Assembly: GCF_025685565.1 (NCBI RefSeq)
Contig: NZ_JAGSYE010000001.1
Span: 1,240,001-1,304,000, forward strand
Direction: 5' to 3'
DNA length: 64,000 bases
DNA from: Granulicella aggregans
Lineage (GTDB): Bacteria > Acidobacteriota > Terriglobia > Terriglobales > Acidobacteriaceae
Made by a program: the position numbers and the translations under genes. The notes under the pieces were generated by a model. That model was given only the letters and a program-made list of their open reading frames with translations. It did no database searches and was not told where the DNA came from. Positions 25,794-35,874 of the stretch are shown here, piece by piece; position 1 is the stretch's first letter; each line of letters opens with the position of its first letter.

Positions 25794-27338
25794 ATGATGT
25801 CGAGTGAAGGGGTGTTTCGGAGCCTCGGTGGGCTTGTTTCGGTTGCCGCCGCGCTGGTTTTGATTTCAACGGGCAGGCCGCTCCTGGCAGAGGTCAGGCT
25901 TCCGCACATCCTCTCCGACCACGGTGTTCTCCAGCGCGAAGCTCCCATTCACATCTGGGGTTGGTCGTCCCCAAATGAGAAGATCCAGGCCGAGTTCCAC
26001 ACCCAGAAGCGCAGCGCTTCCGCGAACAAGTTCGGCGAGTGGGAGCTCTGGCTCGCTCCGGAGTCCGCAGGTGGTCCGTTCACTCTCAGCGTCAAGGGCG
26101 AGAGCGGTGCTCCTATCGTCCACTCCGACATGCTCGTCGGAGATGTATGGTTCGCCTCCGGCCAGTCCAACATGGAGATGCCGCTGCGGGGCTTCGGTGC
26201 CGATACACCGGTGAAAGACGGCGACAAAGAGATCGCAGCCGCAACCAAGCCGCAGATTCGCCTCCTGCTCGTCGAGCACAAGACCGCCAGCTTCCCGCAG
26301 CAGGATTGGACCGGCACCTGGACGCTCTGCACTCCGGAGACCGCGAAGGACTTCTCCGCCGTTGCCTACTTCTTTGGCCGTGAGATTCAGCAGAAGGAAC
26401 ATGTCCCCATCGGCCTGATCGACTCCACCTGGGGTGGAACGCCGGTCGAGGCCTGGGCCAGCTTCGATGCGCTCGCCTCCGACGCCGCGCTGATGCCCGC
26501 CTTCGCCTCCTGGGCGAAGTTCGCCAACGGCCAGACCCGTCTGACTGCGATTGAGGCCGAAGAGAAGCGTGAAGATGACGCAGCCGAAGCCGCCCACCAG
26601 CCGAAGCCGAAGCACCCCTGGCACCCGTTCCCGCAGTCCTGGGAGCCCGCGCAGCTCTACAACGGCATGATCGCCCCGGCCACGCCGTACACCATCAAGG
26701 GGGTGATCTGGTACCAGGGTGAGACCAACAGCGACCCGGAGCGAGCGCCCCTCTACAGCAAGCTCTTTTCGACCATGATCCTTGATTGGCGTCACAAGTG
26801 GCAGCAGGGAGCCTTTCCTTTCCTTTACGTCCAGATATCCAGCTTCAACTCTCCAGGTGAGAGCTGGGGGCTGCTCCGCGATCAGCAGCGTCGGACGCTC
26901 GCCGTGGCGAACACCGCCATGGCCGTCTCGCTCGATGTGGGTCTGGCCGATAACGTTCATCCCCCCGACAAACAGATCGTAGGCAGCCGACTCGCGCTTG
27001 CGGCTGAAGCGCTCGCCTATGGCAAGTCGGTTGAATACTCCGGCCCGGTCTACCGTGCCCAGGCAATCGAGGGATCTAAGGCCAGAATCTATTTTGCCCA
27101 TGCAGGCACTGGCCTCAGCGCGAAAGGCGGCAAGTTGGTAGGCTTCGAGATCGCCGGTAAAGACCACAAATTTGTTCCGGCGGATGCAGTCATCGAAGGC
27201 CAGAGCGTCCTCGTCTCGACCGATGCTGTCGCCGAGCCTGCATCCGTGCGTTACGCTTGGCAGGGCTTCACTTCCGCCAACCTCTACAACTCGGCGGGCC
27301 TTCCAGCCTCGACCTTTACCACGGAATCCAGCTACTAA
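25794..27338 (+). CDS. Exported sialate O-acetylesterase-like carbohydrate esterase
   Basis: A protein of 514 residues with a signal peptide. It has the SASA/DUF303 pattern: LPHILSDHGVLQREAPIHIWGW at the mature N-terminus, the GDVWFASGQSNMEMP nucleophile block (Ser in GQSNME), IWYQGETNSDP, and a DNVHPPDKQ block near the C-terminus supplying Asp and His. Family members remove O-acetyl groups from sialic acids or plant polysaccharides such as rhamnogalacturonan and xylan. Next to two fucosidases it would most simply deacetylate a fucosylated glycan. ATG 25794 (or 25797) follows AGGAG by nine bases. Confidence 0.9.
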   Translation: MMSSEGVFRSLGGLVSVAAALVLISTGRPLLAEVRLPHILSDHGVLQREAPIHIWGWSSPNEKIQAEFHTQKRSASANKFGEWELWLAPESAGGPFTLSVKGESGAPIVHSDMLVGDVWFASGQSNMEMPLRGFGADTPVKDGDKEIAAATKPQIRLLLVEHKTASFPQQDWTGTWTLCTPETAKDFSAVAYFFGREIQQKEHVPIGLIDSTWGGTPVEAWASFDALASDAALMPAFASWAKFANGQTRLTAIEAEEKREDDAAEAAHQPKPKHPWHPFPQSWEPAQLYNGMIAPATPYTIKGVIWYQGETNSDPERAPLYSKLFSTMILDWRHKWQQGAFPFLYVQISSFNSPGESWGLLRDQQRRTLAVANTAMAVSLDVGLADNVHPPDKQIVGSRLALAAEALAYGKSVEYSGPVYRAQAIEGSKARIYFAHAGTGLSAKGGKLVGFEIAGKDHKFVPADAVIEGQSVLVSTDAVAEPASVRYAWQGFTSANLYNSAGLPASTFTTESSY

Positions 27339-27472
27339 ATCAGGAACTCCCGTCCATTTTTCGGTTGTGCTTTAGGCGCAAACGGTGAGAATGTTCTAAC
27401 GACCACGCTGCTCACTGCATGCTGAGCCAAGTCAGCCGTGCGATATTTTTTGGCGAGGCAGGAGGAGCAATC

Positions 27473-28507
27473 GTGAAGGCACGCGCCCGGATGCGGGATG
27501 TGGCGGAACTCGCCGGGGTCGGCACCATGACCGTCTCGCGAGTGATCAGCGGCAGCGTCCCTGTCTCCGAGGAGACCCGCGCGCGGGTTCTTGCGGCGAT
27601 CGCCAACCTGGACTATCGGCCTAATGAGGTCGCCCGTTCGCTTCGGGAGGCGCGTACTCGCTCCATCGGCGTGATCGTTCCCAACTTCTACGACAGCTTC
27701 TTCGCCTGGTGCGCCCATGCGGTCAGCCAGGTCGCGCAGAAGCAGGGCTACTCGGTGATGGTGACAACCTCTTCGGAGGACGCTGCCGTAGAGTACCGCG
27801 AGGCCAGTCTAATGGTCCGCAGGAACATCGATGGCCTTGTTGTGATACCCGCATGGTTCGGCGTGAGCCAACTCTCGCGCCCGGAGTTCGCATCCGTGCC
27901 TATCGTCACGATTGACCGGCCGCTCGATCTGCAATCCAGGGATTCAGCATTTCGAGGCAGTGTGACGGTGGATAACGCAGAGGGGGCTCGACTCGGAGTC
28001 AAACATCTCATCGCCCATGGTCACCAGCGAATTCTCTTTCTCAGCCTCTCGAACGATCTCTTTACTTTGAAGGCCAGGCACGCCAGTTACGAGCGGAACA
28101 TGCGCAGTGCAAGGCTGACCCCAGAGAGCTACTTCACCTGCACCACGCAGGAGTCAACGCTCAAGGTTCTCAGTAAAGCGATGGCGCATCCACGCCCGCC
28201 CACCGCCATCTTCAGTTCCAACAACCTCGTCACACAGCACACGCTGCATGCTCTCGACGCCCTGAAGCTCAACGTCCCGGGGGACGTCGCACTTGTTGGC
28301 TTCGATGATCTGAAGATGTTCGATATCTTTATCCCCCCCGTTACGGTCGTGCGGCAGCCGCTCGAAGGCCTGGGACGAAGCGCGGCCGAGATGTTGCTTG
28401 AACAGTTGCACGGCACTGCGCACCACCGGGAACCCGCCGCCGGAGCCTGCAACGTTGTGCTCCCGGTGGAACTGGTCGTCCGCCGCTCTTGCGGCTGTAC
28501 GGGTTGA
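27473..28507 (+). CDS. LacI-family transcriptional regulator
   Basis: A protein of 344 residues. The N-terminus is a LacI helix-turn-helix (MRDVAELAGVGTMTVSRVISGSVPVSEETRARV) with the hinge region YRPNEVARSLR, followed by a periplasmic-binding-protein-like sensor domain (SIGVIVPNFYDSFFAWCAHAV, FDDLKMFD). It probably responds to a sugar. The GTG at 27473 has an excellent AGGAGGAG five bases upstream. It lies 134 bp after the esterase gene on the same strand and is the only regulator near the fucose genes, so it is the likely local controller. Confidence 0.93.
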   Translation: MKARARMRDVAELAGVGTMTVSRVISGSVPVSEETRARVLAAIANLDYRPNEVARSLREARTRSIGVIVPNFYDSFFAWCAHAVSQVAQKQGYSVMVTTSSEDAAVEYREASLMVRRNIDGLVVIPAWFGVSQLSRPEFASVPIVTIDRPLDLQSRDSAFRGSVTVDNAEGARLGVKHLIAHGHQRILFLSLSNDLFTLKARHASYERNMRSARLTPESYFTCTTQESTLKVLSKAMAHPRPPTAIFSSNNLVTQHTLHALDALKLNVPGDVALVGFDDLKMFDIFIPPVTVVRQPLEGLGRSAAEMLLEQLHGTAHHREPAAGACNVVLPVELVVRRSCGCTG

Positions 28508-28640
28508 GCGCTCTACCGGCGCATCTTTATGCACTCAACCTGCATATCTCGCCCGTTCCCGGAATATACATCCATTTCCATCGGTAACGTCAGAGCTTGT
28601 GACCTTGCCGTGTAGCATGGAATTATCTGCAAGGAGCGAG

Positions 28641-29903
28641 GTGCTGTTCGTGATTGCATCCCAGTTAATTGGCCTGGAAGAGCGCTATGGAGCGCACAAT
28701 TACCATCCCCTGGATGTCGTGATCGAGCGCGCGTCGGGCGCGTGGGTCTACGACGTCGCCGGACGTCAGTATCTAGACTTTCTGGCTGCCTACTCGGCGG
28801 TCAACCAGGGCCACTGCCATCCCGCAATCTACAAGGCGATGTGCGAACAGGCGCAGAAGGTCACACTCACCTCCCGCGCCTTCCGCAACGACCAGCTCCC
28901 GCTGCTCTACAAGGATCTGAACGAGCTGACAGGCTTCGACATGGCGCTGCCGATGAACTCTGGCGCTGAGGCCGTCGAGACCGCGCTGAAGGCTGCCCGC
29001 AAATGGGGCGAGATGGTAAAAGGCATCCCTGCCGGCCAGACCGAGATCCTCGTCGCCGAGAACAACTTCCACGGCCGCACCATCTCCATCGTCGGCTTCT
29101 CGTCGGACGAACAGTACCGCGAAGGCTTCGGCCCGTTCCCAGCAGGCTTCAGCCGTGTTCCCTTTGGCGACGCCGAGGCCTTGCGCGAACGCATCACGCC
29201 GCACACCTGCGCCTTCCTCGTCGAACCCATCCAGGGCGAAGCCGGCATCATCGTCCCGCCAGAAGGCTATCTGCGCGAGGTCGCGGCGATCTGTCGCGAG
29301 AACAATGTCCTTCTGCTCTGCGATGAGATTCAGTCCGGCCTCGGCCGCACGGGCAAGCTCTTCGCCTACATGCACGAGGGCATTCGCCCCGACGTTGTCA
29401 TCATCGGCAAGGCGCTCTCCGGCGGCTTCTATCCCGTGTCCGCAGTGCTCGCCTCGAGGGAGGTCCTCGGCGTCTTTTCGCCGGGAGATCACGGCAGCAC
29501 CTTCGGTGGCAATCCGCTCGCGTGCGCTGTAGCTCGTGCTGCGCTCCGCGTCATCGTGGAGGAGAATCTCTCGGAGCGATCAGCCGATCTCGGAGAGTAC
29601 GCGCTCAACCGTCTGCAGCAGATGGACAGTCCGCACATCGCTTCCGTGCGTGGCCGCGGCCTCTGGATCGCAATCGAGTTGAACTCTGCCGCTCGGCCCT
29701 TCTGCGAGGCGCTCAAGGAGCTTGGCGTCCTCTGCAAGGAGACCCACGACACCGTGATCCGCCTTGCCCCGCCGCTCACCATCTCACGCGAAGATCTCGA
29801 CTGGGGCCTCGAACGAATCGAGTCCGTCCTCAGTGCGACGGGTCACACGGTCAGCGCCGGGAGCCTAGCCGCTTCGGAATCTCTCATCTCAGCGCACGCC
29901 TGA
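28641..29903 (+). CDS. rocD: Ornithine aminotransferase (class III aminotransferase)
   Basis: A protein of about 420 residues of the class III pyridoxal-phosphate family. The N-terminus ERYGAHNYHPLDVVIERASGAWVYDVAGRQYLDFLAAYSAVNQGHCHP is typical of ornithine aminotransferases; MNSGAEAVETALKAARKW, the cofactor Asp in CDEIQSGLGRTG, and the Lys in IIGKALSGGFYPVSA follow. It converts ornithine and 2-oxoglutarate to glutamate semialdehyde and glutamate. The start is uncertain: GTG 28641 lies four bases after AAGGAG, GTG 28650 thirteen bases after it, and ATG 28617 has no such site. No arginine-degradation genes lie nearby. Confidence 0.92.
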   Translation: MLFVIASQLIGLEERYGAHNYHPLDVVIERASGAWVYDVAGRQYLDFLAAYSAVNQGHCHPAIYKAMCEQAQKVTLTSRAFRNDQLPLLYKDLNELTGFDMALPMNSGAEAVETALKAARKWGEMVKGIPAGQTEILVAENNFHGRTISIVGFSSDEQYREGFGPFPAGFSRVPFGDAEALRERITPHTCAFLVEPIQGEAGIIVPPEGYLREVAAICRENNVLLLCDEIQSGLGRTGKLFAYMHEGIRPDVVIIGKALSGGFYPVSAVLASREVLGVFSPGDHGSTFGGNPLACAVARAALRVIVEENLSERSADLGEYALNRLQQMDSPHIASVRGRGLWIAIELNSAARPFCEALKELGVLCKETHDTVIRLAPPLTISREDLDWGLERIESVLSATGHTVSAGSLAASESLISAHA

Positions 29904-29942
29904 TGCTGCGCCGGACTTGCTCACCGCGAGGCCGGCGCAGAG

Positions 29943-30980
29943 TCACTCCGCTACGCAGACCTTCGTCCCTGTCATTCTCTGTTGCGTCAACCTCGGCATA
30001 ACCAGCGAAAAGAATGCCTCCGGTTGCGCCTTCAGGCACGCCTGCGCATTGGGCGACCCCTCGCTGACATGCGTGTATCCCTTGGAGTCGACTTCGATGT
30101 GCTCAGGCGTTGTGGGACACGTCGCTGAGTCAATCGCGTAAGCCACTGCCACCGGATCGAACAACGTCGGCGCGGTGCGCTTCGTGACATGCGACCACTC
30201 CGCCGTCAACACCTCCATCGCGTCCGTCAGCGGCGTACTGATCGTAGCAAACTCCGCACTGCGCTGTGAGTCGAACGCGATCTGCGTGGAGTCAAGCGGC
30301 ATCATGTAAATCGGCACGCCGGATTGAAAGAGCTTCTGCGCCGCCGGCGGATCCATCGCAATGTTGTACTCCGCCATAGGCTTGGTCGCGACGCCCGGAG
30401 CGTTGTCGGCATCGTAGCCTCGCAACACCGAGCCGCCCATCAGTACCACCCGCTTCAGCTTCCGGAACGCGGCAGGGTCGCGGTCGATCGCCGCGCCGAT
30501 GTTTGTCAGCGGAGCGACGGCGATCAGCGTAATCTCGCCGGGATGCAGGCGAGCCTGATCCAGAATGAAGGCGACGGCATCGTCGCTACCGTGCGCCTTA
30601 TGCCGAAGTCCAGCCTTCGCCCACGGCGCCTGCGAGAACTCCGCCGCATCTTTGCGATGCGTGGCGACCCCGGTAAGAACGGGGATATCACTCCGTCCCG
30701 TCTCGCACAGCACTCGGTCAATCATGCGAGAGCGCAGCGCGGTATCTCCCCACGCCGAGGTGATGCCAACAATCCTGAACTCCGGGCTCGACAGCGCGAG
30801 GCCCAGCGCAAAGACATCGTCGATATCGTCACCGATGTCGGTATCGAAGATCACCAACTCCGGCTTCGACGTCCGAAGGGCAGTGTTCGATGCGGTCTGC
30901 GAAACTCCATATGCTGGGAGCGCGAGCGCCGTCAAACATGCGATAGAGAGCCGCCACGAGGAATTGAAATTCATTCGCAT
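29943..30980 (-). CDS. Exported inosine-uridine preferring nucleoside hydrolase
   Basis: A protein of about 345 residues with a signal peptide (..LALPAYGVSQ). The calcium-binding motif is DTDIGDDIDDVFAL, and ITLIAVAPLTNIGAAIDRDP, VLMGGSV and AEYNIAMDPPAAQKLF are classic family blocks. It should split ribonucleosides into base and ribose outside the cytoplasm. ATG 30980 or ATG 30983 is possible; AAGGA fits 30980 better. It converges with the aminotransferase gene, and is divergent from the MASE1-GGDEF gene. An exported form suggests scavenging of external nucleosides. Confidence 0.92.
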   Translation of the reverse strand: MRMNFNSSWRLSIACLTALALPAYGVSQTASNTALRTSKPELVIFDTDIGDDIDDVFALGLALSSPEFRIVGITSAWGDTALRSRMIDRVLCETGRSDIPVLTGVATHRKDAAEFSQAPWAKAGLRHKAHGSDDAVAFILDQARLHPGEITLIAVAPLTNIGAAIDRDPAAFRKLKRVVLMGGSVLRGYDADNAPGVATKPMAEYNIAMDPPAAQKLFQSGVPIYMMPLDSTQIAFDSQRSAEFATISTPLTDAMEVLTAEWSHVTKRTAPTLFDPVAVAYAIDSATCPTTPEHIEVDSKGYTHVSEGSPNAQACLKAQPEAFFSLVMPRLTQQRMTGTKVCVAE

Positions 30981-31112
30981 CATTGTCCTTCCACTTGGCT
31001 TGAGTACCGCAAGGGTGCGCTTTCGATGTAAGAGGAATCCCCCCTTTGTGTCAACCGGCCAGCGCCGGTAGGTCCATAAAGTTCTCTATACTCGAAGTGT
31101 TCAGGAGTCTGT

Positions 31113-32960
31113 GTGATCGCGAATTCGGACGGTTGGAGATCGAAGGCACCAGACACGCCGACTCTGAAGCGTCTGATCAAGGTTGGGCTCACCCTTCTTG
31201 TCCTCTCAGCGTCTGCCTCTATTCTCAACTCGCACAGCGTGCATATGGGCGGAGTCTCAGTCGTCTGGCTCTCAAACGGCTTTCTCATCGGGGTCCTGCT
31301 ATGCGCTCCAAGAAAACACTGGGTCAGCTATCTGGCCCTTGGGTACTTTGTCGATTTTGGTGTGAATGTAGGCTTCGCTAACCCTGTTGCGACGTCAGCC
31401 TATCTCTCCTTCTGCAACATGGTGGAGATATCCGTGGCGAGTTTCCTTACAGCTGGCGCGATCTCCGAACAACCCGAACTCACGGAATTACGTCAGCTGC
31501 GAAGCTTCCTGCTCTACGCCGTGCTCCTCGCGCCGCTGCTTGCATCGTCCATGGCCATCCTGGAGTGGCAGACGTTGGGGTCTTCCGGCTTCTTCCACTC
31601 TCTCCAGATCTGGTTCGCCGCGGATGTCCTTGGCATCGCGACCGTGACCCCGCTTTACATCTCGTTTCACCACCGCAGGCGCTTTTCCAACCTGCCCACT
31701 CTACAGACCTTGGGGCTCTTTGTCGCGCTGGTCACGGTATCGCTCTTCGTCTTCGACTTCGCCAAAGTCCCGCTCGTTTGGCTGGTACTGCTGATGCTGA
31801 TCCTGATCGGAAGCTGCGTCGGGTTCACCGGCTCAGCGCTCGGTCTGCTCCTGGTACTGTTCATTGGCGGCATCACGACCGTCTACGGCCAGGGTCCGCT
31901 CAACTTTGCCCTAACGGGTCCGCTCTCAACGAAGATCTTCATGTTCCAGATCTTCATCTTCGTCTCGATGCTCGCGCTCTACCTCACTGAAGTTGCCATG
32001 GCGAGGAGCGCCCGCACCCGGCTTCGTCTCGAAGCCAGCGAAACGCGCTTCCGCCTTCTCGCCGAGGCCTCCCGCGATGTCATCGTCCTGTCCGGCCTGG
32101 ATGGCGAACGGAAGTACGTCTCGCCCGCTGCGACGGAACTCCTTGGATGGTCCCAGGAAGACATGCTCAAGGGGGATTACCTGGACATCATCTACCCCGA
32201 GGACATTCCCAGGTTTCTGGCCATGCTCGCCGACTGCAGAGATGGCAGAGAGACCTCCGCTCTCTCCTACCGCTGTCGCAGACAGGATTCCACGTACCTC
32301 TGGCTGGAGGCCAACGTTCGCCTCTTCCGCGATAGTCTCACTAGCGAGCCAGCGGGCTTTGTCTATGTGTTGCGGGATATCTCCGAGCGCAAGGTGGCCG
32401 AGAGCAAGCTGCAGGATGCCTTCAACACGGTCGAACAGCTCGCTCTGGTCGATGGCCTTACGGGCGTCGCCAACCGCCGCCTGCTTGACGAGACGTTGAG
32501 CAGAGAGTGGGCGCGCGCTGTCCGCGATGGCACCCTCTTGTCTGTCCTTCTGATTGACGTTGACTACTTCAAGTCCTACAACGACCTTTATGGTCATCTC
32601 GCCGGCGATACCTGCCTAAAAGCGCTTGCCAACGCAATTCAGATCGTTCTTCGCCGTCCCCCGGATCTGCTGGCGCGCTACGGTGGTGAAGAGTTTGTCG
32701 TGGTCCTGCCGAATACCCCTCATGCCGGCGCCGAGGCCATGAGCGAGCGTGTCCTGCAGGCGGTCGAGCAGTGCTGCATCCAGCACGCCGGAAGTCCTTA
32801 CGGCAACGTGTCCGTCAGCGTCGGCTGCGCCACTGGCTTCGCCTCGCTTGACTCTGATCCCAATGAGCTTCTGAAAGCAGCGGACGTCGCGCTCTACCGC
32901 GCCAAGGCCGCCGGTCGCAACCGCGTCGATGTCGCCACCACCGAACTGCTCGTCAACTAG
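31113..32960 (+). CDS. MASE1-PAS-GGDEF diguanylate cyclase
   Basis: A protein of 615 residues. Residues about 20-300 form a MASE1-type integral membrane sensor (about eight helices, with VSVVWLSNGFLIGVLL and VAGF-like segments). A PAS domain with a C-terminal PAC motif follows (FRLLAEASRDVIVLSGLDG to YVLRDISERK, about 310-435), then a GGDEF domain with GGEEF (524-528) and an I-site RPPD (515-518) at the proper spacing. It should synthesise cyclic di-GMP under feedback control. GTG 31113 is five bases after AGGAG. It is the second diguanylate cyclase in the window. Confidence 0.93.
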   Translation: MIANSDGWRSKAPDTPTLKRLIKVGLTLLVLSASASILNSHSVHMGGVSVVWLSNGFLIGVLLCAPRKHWVSYLALGYFVDFGVNVGFANPVATSAYLSFCNMVEISVASFLTAGAISEQPELTELRQLRSFLLYAVLLAPLLASSMAILEWQTLGSSGFFHSLQIWFAADVLGIATVTPLYISFHHRRRFSNLPTLQTLGLFVALVTVSLFVFDFAKVPLVWLVLLMLILIGSCVGFTGSALGLLLVLFIGGITTVYGQGPLNFALTGPLSTKIFMFQIFIFVSMLALYLTEVAMARSARTRLRLEASETRFRLLAEASRDVIVLSGLDGERKYVSPAATELLGWSQEDMLKGDYLDIIYPEDIPRFLAMLADCRDGRETSALSYRCRRQDSTYLWLEANVRLFRDSLTSEPAGFVYVLRDISERKVAESKLQDAFNTVEQLALVDGLTGVANRRLLDETLSREWARAVRDGTLLSVLLIDVDYFKSYNDLYGHLAGDTCLKALANAIQIVLRRPPDLLARYGGEEFVVVLPNTPHAGAEAMSERVLQAVEQCCIQHAGSPYGNVSVSVGCATGFASLDSDPNELLKAADVALYRAKAAGRNRVDVATTELLVN

Positions 32961-32965
32961 CCCGC

Positions 32966-33012
32966 AAACAAAAAACCGATGGGTGGGCTGCGAAACAGCT
33001 CCCCCATCGGTT
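32966..33012 (-). terminator. Terminator for the TonB receptor gene
   Basis: AACCGATGGG (32974-32983) and CCCATCGGTT (33003-33012) form a perfect 10-bp stem. On the minus strand a T-run follows. It ends the TonB receptor transcript and may also slow the convergent GGDEF transcript. Confidence 0.7.
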
Positions 33013-33036
33013 CCTTCGCTTATGTCTTCTTCAGTG

Positions 33037-35805
33037 CTAAAAGTGGAACCCGACCTCGGCCGTCATCGAGCGTGGCGTCACGTAGTGCGTTCCGCTGAAC
33101 GTGGAGAGGAAGTTATACAGCGCGTACTTGTTGGTGATGTTCACCGCGGTCAGTCGCAGGCTCCACTTGTAGCGGTCGCCGCCCAGCAGATTGTCCTGTC
33201 CCAGCGACGCATCGAATAGATTTCGCGGCGCAATCCGCGGTGGATTCTTGTCGTCATCCTCGGTGCCCGGTGCCGGAATCTTGACCAGCTGAGAAGTCAG
33301 CTCATTCGCCAGGCAAAGGTTCGGCAGTCCCGCAGTTGGAGTGGCCTTCACGCCTGCACAGGTCAACCCAGCCTGGAACTGTTCATCCGCAGTCAGCTTG
33401 CTTAGGTCGATGTAGTCCTGGCCGTTCTGCACTACGCCGCCGCACGGGCTGTTTGCTCCGGTTGGATTGAAGCAGGGAACTGATCCCGCTGTCAGGCCGG
33501 AGTCGTAACGCCAGTTGAGGCCAAACCACGGTGCCTGGATCTTCCCGAACTTCATCGGAATCTGGTACTGGCCGTGAGTCGTTTGGTTGAACCGTTCGTC
33601 GTGGTCGATGCGGAAGGGATATCCGCTCTGACCCACCGTCGCTCCGGCACCCGCAACCTGCTGCGGGAAGAACCGCGCCGCAACCGATGACATCACGACA
33701 AACACCGAGAGGTTATGGAAGTTCGGAACGTCCGCGCGCAGCGCGAAGCCCGGGATCTTTGAGTTGTGCCAGTCGATCGGGAATGTGATCGGCGTATTGC
33801 CCAGCGTGCTGAAGTCGAACGCATTATGCGTGTACTTCCAGATGTAGTCGCCGCTGAAGACGAAGTTCTTGCCAAACGCCTGTTGCAGTCCCGCGTGGAA
33901 CTCGTTGCGGAAGCCCGGTTGCAGTGTTCCTGAGACACCGGGAGTGCACAGCAACAGCGGCGACAGCACCGCGTTCAGACAGCCCTGGCTGGACAGGATC
34001 AGGTTCTCGTTGAAGGGCGACTCCAGGGTTCGCGCATACGAGGCACGCAGCACTGTGTTGGTCTGCTTCACCGTGTACGCCACACCCAGCCGGGGCTCAG
34101 CCTGGCTCGCCTTGGTCAGGCCGTTGTAGAGATCACCGCGGATTCCAACGTTGAACAGCCAGTTGCCCGTCTTGATCTGGTCCTGGACGTAGAGTGCAAG
34201 CTCCTTGACGTCCGTATGCCCGCGATAGGTAAACAGGCTGCCTCCACGCGTCAGGTCGTAGGGCAGAAGGACAGGCAGAAACGGGTTCGTCGCATTTGGA
34301 TTGTCGGCCGCATTGGGGTTCGCGCCCTGGCACTGCGTCGTGCTCGTGTAGCCGGCAATCGGCGCGTTATTCGCGTCCAGACACGGCGCATTGAACGTTG
34401 CGTTGACGATGCCGAGCTCGTCGTTCTCGTTTAAGAACGTGTGCTCATAGAGCGCTCCCACCTTGATGTTGTGGATGCCCTTCACGTACGAAAAATCGGT
34501 ATGGACACCGGCGTTCGTCAGCGTGCGCTGCTGCGCGATCGACTCGTTCTGGATTGGCCCCAGGTCCGCCAGCGGGTTGCCGCTAGGGTAGTAGTTGTAG
34601 CTGTCGCGTCGAACAAATGGCCCAAAGTTGAAGACCGAATCCGTTCCCGTGATCCGCGTGTACGTCGGCGCAACGTTGAAGGTCACGATCTTCGAGCGCT
34701 GATCTGTATCGCCGACTGCCGCGAATACCGGGCTGTTTCCCGCGCCGCCGCTCACCACATTCTGCACGTTCAGGTTGTCGTAGGAGTTCGGATTCTGGAA
34801 CCACGACCGGCTCAGGTTGAAGTTCAGGTGGACCGAGTCCTTGTCGGTCAACTGGCGGTCCACGCGGTCGAAGAGGTTCTGCTCATTGCCCTTGTCGTGA
34901 AATACCGCAAACTCTGCAGGATCGAGAAACCGGCCTGTATCCAGACCGTCAATCTCGATGAAGTTCCCCCACTTCGGCCCGCCGTAGCTCAGGTCAACCG
35001 CCCCCGTAGACGACCCGAACGTCCCATAAGAACTCGTCACACTCCCCGTCGGCTTGTTCACGCCAAGCCCGGATCGCGTGGTCACCTGGATCACCAGCGA
35101 TGTCTTGCCGCCGTACTCCGCCGGCGGCGCGCCGGAGATGACCTCCATCGACTGCACCGAGTTCGACGGAAGCTGGTTTGAGAAGACTTTGCTTTGCTGG
35201 TCGGTGATCGGCTGGCCATCGATCGAGAACGAGTTCGAAGCATGATCGCCCAGCCCGTGAAACAGCCCATTCGAGTCCGCCGCGACACCGGGCGATGCCA
35301 GCGTTACCAGCGAACTCAGTGACGACGAAGCGCTCTCGAGCGGCAGCTTGTTGAACAGGTCGCGATCGATGTCGGTGTGCATCGTAGAGTCGCCTTCGAG
35401 CAGATCGCCCGCATCCACGTTCACGACCGTTGAAGATGTTCCAACCTGCAGCACGGCGTTTGCTGCGACCGGCACCAGCGACCGCACCAGAACGTCCTGC
35501 GAGTAAGGCGCGAAGCCTGCTAGGGTGACCGTCAGGTGATACGGATTCTGGGGGATATTGGAGAGCTGGAAGTGACCGGCCGCGTCGGTCATCGTTGTGC
35601 GGCTCAGGCCGCTGACCGCGTTGACGACAGAGACGCTGGCTCCAGGAACAACCGCGCCGGTGGCGTCAGTGACCGTGCCTGTAATGGTGCCGGAGTTGCC
35701 GGCTGACTGCGCCAGGAGAGACGGCGCGAAGAGATCCTGCGCCAGGAAAACAGAAGATGCTGTCAGAAATGCTGCGAATGCGACGCGCCGGATGGACGTG
35801 TTCAT
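33037..35805 (-). CDS. Oar-like TonB-dependent outer-membrane receptor
   Basis: A protein of 922 residues. It has a signal peptide (about 1-32), a carboxypeptidase-regulatory-like domain (GTITGTVTDATGAVVPGASVSV.. to about residue 115), a plug domain (with FSIDGQPITDQQSKVFSNQLPSNSVQSMEVISG) and a long beta-barrel ending in a terminal Phe (..EVGFHF). Such Oar-like receptors are abundant in acidobacteria and probably import large or sugar-linked substrates with TonB, but the ligand is not evident. Its start is followed 69 bp upstream by the small His/Cys protein gene. A clear terminator lies after the stop. Confidence 0.93.
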   Translation of the reverse strand: MNTSIRRVAFAAFLTASSVFLAQDLFAPSLLAQSAGNSGTITGTVTDATGAVVPGASVSVVNAVSGLSRTTMTDAAGHFQLSNIPQNPYHLTVTLAGFAPYSQDVLVRSLVPVAANAVLQVGTSSTVVNVDAGDLLEGDSTMHTDIDRDLFNKLPLESASSSLSSLVTLASPGVAADSNGLFHGLGDHASNSFSIDGQPITDQQSKVFSNQLPSNSVQSMEVISGAPPAEYGGKTSLVIQVTTRSGLGVNKPTGSVTSSYGTFGSSTGAVDLSYGGPKWGNFIEIDGLDTGRFLDPAEFAVFHDKGNEQNLFDRVDRQLTDKDSVHLNFNLSRSWFQNPNSYDNLNVQNVVSGGAGNSPVFAAVGDTDQRSKIVTFNVAPTYTRITGTDSVFNFGPFVRRDSYNYYPSGNPLADLGPIQNESIAQQRTLTNAGVHTDFSYVKGIHNIKVGALYEHTFLNENDELGIVNATFNAPCLDANNAPIAGYTSTTQCQGANPNAADNPNATNPFLPVLLPYDLTRGGSLFTYRGHTDVKELALYVQDQIKTGNWLFNVGIRGDLYNGLTKASQAEPRLGVAYTVKQTNTVLRASYARTLESPFNENLILSSQGCLNAVLSPLLLCTPGVSGTLQPGFRNEFHAGLQQAFGKNFVFSGDYIWKYTHNAFDFSTLGNTPITFPIDWHNSKIPGFALRADVPNFHNLSVFVVMSSVAARFFPQQVAGAGATVGQSGYPFRIDHDERFNQTTHGQYQIPMKFGKIQAPWFGLNWRYDSGLTAGSVPCFNPTGANSPCGGVVQNGQDYIDLSKLTADEQFQAGLTCAGVKATPTAGLPNLCLANELTSQLVKIPAPGTEDDDKNPPRIAPRNLFDASLGQDNLLGGDRYKWSLRLTAVNITNKYALYNFLSTFSGTHYVTPRSMTAEVGFHF

Positions 35806-35874
35806 GCACTACCCCTTTGTACGATGGACGTACGACTATGGAACCTGCTGGTTCAAAACGCGGAAACTTGAAGT

